Shown here: in pieces, positions 61,507-64,000 of the stretch
Layout of the letters: every line of letters begins with the position of its first letter
How positions within the stretch are numbered: position 1 is the stretch's first letter
NCBI RefSeq assembly: GCF_022024275.1
Contig: NZ_CP091804.1
Location: forward strand, 2,622,501-2,686,500
DNA: 64,000 nt
Source of the DNA: Sphingopyxis sp. BSN-002
Lineage (GTDB): Bacteria > Pseudomonadota > Alphaproteobacteria > Sphingomonadales > Sphingomonadaceae
Reading direction: 5' to 3'
The notes under the pieces: model-generated
The model's database searches: none
The model's input: only the letters and a program-made list of their open reading frames with translations
Told to the model about the DNA's origin: nothing
Program-made: the position numbers and the translations under genes

Positions 61507-62286
61507 ATGACCTCGCCCTTCGCCTTCACCCGCGCGCTCTGCCGCACCCCCGCCCCCTCGGCCGTCAACGGCATTCGTGCGGGCGGCGGGCCCGACCCCG
61601 ATTTCGCGACCCTGCTCGCCGAGCATGAAGCCTATGTCAGGACGCTGCGCGCGCTTGGCCTCGCGGTCGACGTGCTGCCGCCGCTCGACGATTTCCCCGA
61701 CGCGCTGTTCACCGAAGACGTCGCACTGACCTTTCCCGAAGGCGCGATCCTGCTCCGTCCCGGCGCGCCGACGCGGGCGGGCGAGGTGGCGCATATCCGC
61801 GAGGCGCTGGCGGAACGCCATCCGCGGCTGCTCGCGATGACGGGTCTCGGCCACGCCGACGGCGGCGACGTGCTGCGCCTCGCCGATCGCGTGATCATCG
61901 GTCTTTCGGACCGCACCGACCGCACCGGCGCCAAGGAACTGGCAGGACTTCTGGCTGACCTCGGCCATCGGGCCGAGATTGCGGAAACGCCGAAGAGCGT
62001 CCTGCATTTCAAGACCGGTTGCAGCCTGATCGACGAGACGACGATCCTTGCGGTCCCCGCGATGCGCGACTGCCGGGAATTTGCCGGGCTGGAGGTCGTA
62101 CTGACCCCGCCCGGTGAAGAGGGCGCGGCGAACATCCTGCGCGTTCGCGATACGGTGCTGGTCGGGCAGCGCTGGCGGGCGACGCAGGATCTGCTCGCGG
62201 CGCGCGGCGTGGATATCTGCCCGATGGCCACCGACGAGATCGCGCGGATCGATGCGGGGCTCAGCTGCATGTCGCTGCGCTGGTGA
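61507..62286 (+). CDS. Dimethylarginine dimethylaminohydrolase-like enzyme
   Basis: The 259-aa protein has the five-bladed amidinotransferase fold of DDAH. Seen are substrate residues DDFPDALFTEDVA, the catalytic His in GLGHADGGDVLRL, and the catalytic Cys254 in GLSCMSLRW near the C-terminus. DDAH hydrolyses methylated arginines to citrulline and methylamine. Related enzymes act on other guanidino compounds, so exact specificity is open. Its stop overlaps the GTG start of the next gene. Confidence 0.88.
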   Translation: MTSPFAFTRALCRTPAPSAVNGIRAGGGPDPDFATLLAEHEAYVRTLRALGLAVDVLPPLDDFPDALFTEDVALTFPEGAILLRPGAPTRAGEVAHIREALAERHPRLLAMTGLGHADGGDVLRLADRVIIGLSDRTDRTGAKELAGLLADLGHRAEIAETPKSVLHFKTGCSLIDETTILAVPAMRDCREFAGLEVVLTPPGEEGAANILRVRDTVLVGQRWRATQDLLAARGVDICPMATDEIARIDAGLSCMSLRW

Positions 62287-62894
62287 CCGCCTCGATCCCC
62301 AAGCCGCAGCGCTGGTTGCTCGGCCTGCTGCTTGCGCTGTTGCTGCTCGCACAGGTCGACCAGCCCTATCCCGAGGTCGCGTTGCTCCAGCATATTCCGA
62401 CCGCCGTGTTTTTGCTCACGTCGCCCTGGTTGCTGCGGCGCTGGCCGCTGACGACCGCGTCGGTCGCCTGCATCGTCCTGTTCCTTGCGCTTCACACGCT
62501 CGGCGGACGCTACGCCTACAGCAATGTCCCGTACGACGACTGGGCGCAGGCGCTTGCCGGATCGACCTTGTCGGAGGCCTTCGGCTGGACGCGCAACCAT
62601 TACGACCGGCTGGTCCACTTCGCGTTCGGGGCGCTGTCGGTTATTCCGGTGGCCGAGATCGCCCGGCGCCGGGGCGGGCTGGGCCCGCGTGGCGCCGCGC
62701 TGGCGGCCCTCGGCTGGGTGCTCGCCATCTCGTGTCTCTACGAGATTTTCGAATGGCTGCTGACCATCGTGGCCGCGGGAGAAACGGCCGATCGCTATAA
62801 TGGACAGCAGGGCGACATCTGGGACGCCCAAAAGGATATGGCGCTGGCGACATTGGGTGCGGTATTGGTGCTGCCCTTCGCAGGCAGGAGATAG
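62283..62894 (+). CDS. DUF2238 (YjdF-like) membrane protein
   Basis: The 203-aa protein starts at GTG 62283, overlapping the preceding stop. It has about five or six hydrophobic segments, with VDQPYPEVALLQHIPTAVFL, SNVPYDDWAQALAGSTLSEA and NHYDRLVHFAFGALSVIP, and ends with YNGQQGDIWDAQKDMALAT. The acidic and His residues near membrane ends are conserved in the family. Function is unknown. It probably forms an operon with the DDAH gene. Confidence 0.85.
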   Translation: MTASIPKPQRWLLGLLLALLLLAQVDQPYPEVALLQHIPTAVFLLTSPWLLRRWPLTTASVACIVLFLALHTLGGRYAYSNVPYDDWAQALAGSTLSEAFGWTRNHYDRLVHFAFGALSVIPVAEIARRRGGLGPRGAALAALGWVLAISCLYEIFEWLLTIVAAGETADRYNGQQGDIWDAQKDMALATLGAVLVLPFAGRR

Positions 62895-62897
62895 ACG

Positions 62898-63506
62898 ATG
62901 CGGAAACTTGCGATACTCACTCTCTTTGCCCTGCTTGCTGCCTGCAAACCCGCCGCGGACAAGCCCGTCGCCGGCGAGGACACCGTCGATGCGCCGCCGA
63001 TGCCCGAAGCGAAGGCCGACGGCCCGGCCGCCGCGACCACTGCGATCAGTCTCGACGGCGAGGGATTGCGCTTCGTCGACAAGAATAATGGCAAGACCAG
63101 CCTGCTCGCCTTCGGGGTTCCCCGCGCGCAGGCCGAGGAAGCGCTCGCGCGCGTCGCCGGCAAGGCCGACGACCGCAGCACCAACGAGGAGTGCGGCGCC
63201 GGGCCGATGGAATTCACGCGTTTCGACGCGATGACGCTCAACTTCCAGGACGGCAAGTTCGTGGGCTGGTTCCTCGGCAACGAAAATGGCGCCTCCGAAT
63301 ATTCGACGATGAGCGGGATCGGCATCGGTACGACCCGCGCGAAGGCGAAGGAATCGGTGTCGATCATCGATGTCGAGGACAGCACATTGGGTGAGGAGTT
63401 CAGCATCGGCAGCGGCGATGCCGTCGTTGGCGGCATGTTCGCCGAGCCCGGCGAAGCCGCGAAGATCGACGCGCTGTTCGCCGGCGCCAACTGCTTCTTC
63501 CGCTGA
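62898..63506 (+). CDS. Hypothetical lipoprotein
   Basis: The 202-aa product begins RKLAILTLFALLAACKPAA with a lipobox (LAAC). A Pro/Asp-rich linker is followed by a globular part with LRFVDKNNGKTSLLAFGVPR, CGAGPMEFTRFDAMTLNFQD, and FFR as its end. A cysteine pair (C in NEECGAG and C in GANCFFR) may form a disulfide. Unknown family. Its stop overlaps the GFA start by one base. Confidence 0.65.
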   Translation: MRKLAILTLFALLAACKPAADKPVAGEDTVDAPPMPEAKADGPAAATTAISLDGEGLRFVDKNNGKTSLLAFGVPRAQAEEALARVAGKADDRSTNEECGAGPMEFTRFDAMTLNFQDGKFVGWFLGNENGASEYSTMSGIGIGTTRAKAKESVSIIDVEDSTLGEEFSIGSGDAVVGGMFAEPGEAAKIDALFAGANCFFR

Positions 63507-63961
63507 TGGCGGGCGAGGTCACCGGCGGCTGCCGCTGCGGGCAATTGCGGTACCGGATCGCGCAGGACGGGCCGCTGCTCAACTATGTCTGCCATTGCCT
63601 CGACTGCCAGAAGTCGACCGCGAGCGCCTTTGCCGACCAGTTGATCGTCATGACCGATTCGCTGGCGATCGAGGGGCGCAGCACGACGGTGGAGTTTCCG
63701 CGTCCGACGGGCGGGGTCAGCACGCACCATCACTGCCCCGACTGCCTGAGCCGGGTCTATAACCTGAACAGCCAGCGGCCGGGGATGGCGATCGTGCGCG
63801 CCGGGACGCTGGACGATCCGTCCGCGCTTGTGCCCTTCGCGCATTTGTGGACGAAGCGGAAAAGGGCGTGGATCGCGATTCCGGAGGGGATCGCGACGTT
63901 CGAGGAGAATCCCGATCCGGCCGCGTTCATGGCGCTGGCAATGGCGCGCGGTTCGACCTGA
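63506..63961 (+). CDS. GFA/CENP-V-type zinc-binding protein
   Basis: The 151-aa protein has GGCRCGQLRYRI, CHCLDCQKSTAS and HHCPDCLSRVYN, the zinc cysteine sets of the glutathione-dependent formaldehyde-activating (GFA/Mss4-like) fold. Many members are not glutathione-formaldehyde enzymes, so function is open. It ends at TGA 63961, a few bases before the tail of a minus-strand gene. Confidence 0.9.
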   Translation: MAGEVTGGCRCGQLRYRIAQDGPLLNYVCHCLDCQKSTASAFADQLIVMTDSLAIEGRSTTVEFPRPTGGVSTHHHCPDCLSRVYNLNSQRPGMAIVRAGTLDDPSALVPFAHLWTKRKRAWIAIPEGIATFEENPDPAAFMALAMARGST

Positions 63962-63964
63962 GGC

Positions 63965-64000
63965 TCAGTGCCCCATGTCGGCGGCCGACGCCTTCGCCGC
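63965..64000 (-). CDS. C-terminal tail of a minus-strand gene (cut by window end)
   Basis: Reading the minus strand, a TGA at 63965-63967 is preceded by an open frame coding AAKASAADMGH up to the window edge. The gene body lies outside the window. The His/Met-ended, Ala-rich tail is consistent with a membrane transporter end, but this is a guess. Convergent with the GFA gene. Confidence 0.4.
   Translation of the reverse strand, partial: AAKASAADMGH

Overview
The window is high-GC, densely coded bacterial chromosome, almost certainly from a sphingomonad (Alphaproteobacteria, Sphingomonadales; Sphingopyxis-like is my best guess from protein style, not a database match). Support: the alphaproteobacterial neighbourhood pckA / chvI-chvG / hprK-rapZ-EIIA-HPr, the Mg-type HemB, TonB-dependent receptors with TonB boxes, TAT-type signals, Caulobacter/sphingomonad-style intergenic palindromes, and frequent ATGA stop/start overlaps. 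No tRNA, rRNA, CRISPR array, insertion sequence or prophage was seen. Most of the window is core chromosome.

Layout. 1-5.1 kb: PepSY protein (cut by the window edge) and a TonB-dependent receptor with a Fur-box-like site, then a divergent patatin-like protein. 5.3-8.4 kb: dnaK-dnaJ on the minus strand. 8.5-12.8 kb: plus-strand run of a periplasmic copper chaperone, a small HELTH-motif protein, two membrane proteins and rmuC, then a convergent META-domain lipoprotein. 12.8-20.2 kb: TrmH-family methyltransferase; regulatory PTS (HPr, EIIA-Man, RapZ, short HprK); a nested inverted-repeat element; ChvG/ChvI; divergent pckA. 20.2-28.3 kb: hypothetical proteins (two share a D-x-D-G-D-G-N-P-L tail), a DUF885 protein, a GNAT acetyltransferase, rplU-rpmA. 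27.3-32.1 kb: phage-shock locus (pspF divergent; sigma-54 promoter; 46-aa leader gene; intrinsic terminator; pspA-pspB-pspC; five further small membrane/coiled-coil genes), then sufE. 32.2-38.2 kb: a large TonB receptor, clpX, clpP, fdxA, an S4 protein. 38.2-46.7 kb: SUV3-like helicase, M23 peptidase, hemB, a membrane-fused spermidine-synthase-like protein, gamma carbonic anhydrase. 46.7-51 kb: PuuD-like membrane protein, then yciB, ftsY, mtaB and dapF joined by 4-base overlaps. 51-59.7 kb: GGDEF-EAL protein, ffh, and rpsP-rimM ... trmD-rplS, an operon interrupted by about 3 kb holding a serine hydrolase, a small gene and a LysR regulator. 59.7-64 kb: DUF1287 protein, asd, a DDAH-like amidinotransferase-fold enzyme, DUF2238, a lipoprotein, a GFA-family protein and the tail of a minus-strand gene.

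The stretch most likely to hold something undescribed is the psp locus. After the sigma-54 promoter comes a 46-aa membrane peptide gene, then a perfect 13-bp GC-rich stem followed by T5, and only then pspA. After pspC lie five tandem genes for 82-105-aa proteins. Four of them share a coiled-coil core (VLERI-x-T-[D/E]) with each other and, more weakly, with the PspB and PspC tails. Together they look like a duplicated, modular PspB/C-type membrane array whose expression may be attenuated after the leader gene. Other items worth checking: the split rpsP-trmD operon with trmD coupled to lysR, the nested inverted repeat at 15727-15991, dyads upstream of pckA, fdxA and lysR and between clpP and clpX, and the oppositely charged low-complexity tails on ribosomal proteins L21 and S16.
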